Below are positions 15,899 to 16,124 of a DNA stretch of 16,124 nucleotides, piece by piece. The position numbers were made by a program, and so were the translations under genes. The DNA is taken from contig DCVT01000057.1 of the NCBI GenBank assembly GCA_002328075.1, positions 1 through 16,124 on the forward strand. Direction: 5' to 3'. Positions within the stretch are counted from its first letter, which is position 1. Every line of letters starts with the position of its first letter. The notes under the pieces are model-generated. The model did no database searches. It had not been told where the DNA came from and saw only the letters and a program-made list of their open reading frames with translations. This DNA comes from Anaerolineales bacterium UBA2181. GTDB lineage: Bacteria > Chloroflexota > Anaerolineae > Promineifilales > UBA4811.

Positions 15899-16124
15899 AT
15901 GGACGTGAAGCGAATTACTGTTCGGGTTTCCCCTGACCTGCACGGGCGTCTCGGCCAATTGGCATCCGACCGTTCTGTATCGCTCAATACGCTGGTTGTC
16001 GAGGCGCTGGAGACCTATACGGAGGCCGCGGCGACCGACCACGAGCAGTTTCCACTCAGGCAGCTTGCCGCCTTGCTGGCTCCAGCGGCCGAAGCGGCTG
16101 ATCTGACCGAGGAGGAGCTGCTCA
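15899..16124 (+). CDS. Ribbon-helix-helix DNA-binding protein, antitoxin-like (3' partial)
   Basis: The first 75 codons of a small regulator, cut by the window end. Residues 3-11 (VKRITVRVS) form the DNA-contacting beta strand. PDLHGRLGQLASDRSVSLN is the first helix and turn, and TLVVEALETYTEAA the second helix, the Arc/MetJ/CopG-type fold. The tail (LRQLAALLAPAAEAADLTEE) would be the segment that contacts a partner. Such proteins are commonly antitoxins or autorepressors; a toxin gene, if there is one, lies beyond 16124. The start has AGAGGA five bases upstream and a strong promoter with a tandem repeat before it. Whether this is a toxin-antitoxin pair cannot be judged here. Confidence 0.75.
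   Translation, partial: MDVKRITVRVSPDLHGRLGQLASDRSVSLNTLVVEALETYTEAAATDHEQFPLRQLAALLAPAAEAADLTEEELL

Noticed and set aside
1..16124. CRISPR array, tRNA, rRNA or known defence gene set
   Set aside because: No regularly spaced repeats, no cloverleaf-like or rRNA-like stretches, and no defence-gene motifs were seen beyond the partial RHH gene.

Overview
The window is GC-rich bacterial DNA with tightly packed genes, ATGA-type overlaps, strong GAGGAGG ribosome binding sites and GTG/TTG starts. An oligosaccharide flippase beside polysaccharide-modifying enzymes and a FadA/FadJ-type beta-oxidation set suggest a Gram-negative bacterium, perhaps a high-GC Pseudomonadota. No rRNA or other marker gene is present, so the lineage cannot be fixed from this sequence.

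Layout, left to right. (1) Positions 1-7860, plus strand: a cell-surface or exopolysaccharide block. It holds the 3' part of an NMT1/SsuA-like ABC-transporter substrate-binding protein, a 14-TM-type flippase translationally coupled to it, a NodB-type polysaccharide deacetylase, a GT4 glycosyltransferase that starts at TTG, a GNAT-type acyltransferase broken by a frameshift at a G7 tract, and an alkaline-phosphatase-superfamily phosphodiesterase. (2) 7865-8230: a small unrecognised protein with one hydrophobic segment. (3) 8258-12781, plus strand: a compact fatty-acyl-CoA operon of thiolase, a fused enoyl-CoA hydratase/3-hydroxyacyl-CoA dehydrogenase, and an alpha-methylacyl-CoA racemase-type CaiB/BaiF protein that keeps the racemase His/Asp/Glu set. 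Together they could oxidise straight-chain and 2-methyl-branched acyl-CoAs. (4) 12782-15840: an accessory segment with two insertion sequences, both transcribed leftward. One is an IS1182-type element whose transposase is split by a frameshift. The other is an IS3-type element with orfA/orfB and an A6G slippery site. (5) 15835-16124: a near-consensus sigma70 promoter with an 11-bp-period direct repeat in front of a ribbon-helix-helix (antitoxin-like) protein that runs off the window.

No CRISPR array, tRNA, rRNA or clearly new defence system was found. The points most worth a second look are the G7-frameshifted acyltransferase, the IS/promoter/RHH junction at the right edge, the orphan Shine-Dalgarno left just before the IS1182 element, and the coupling of an ABC substrate-binding protein to a flippase.
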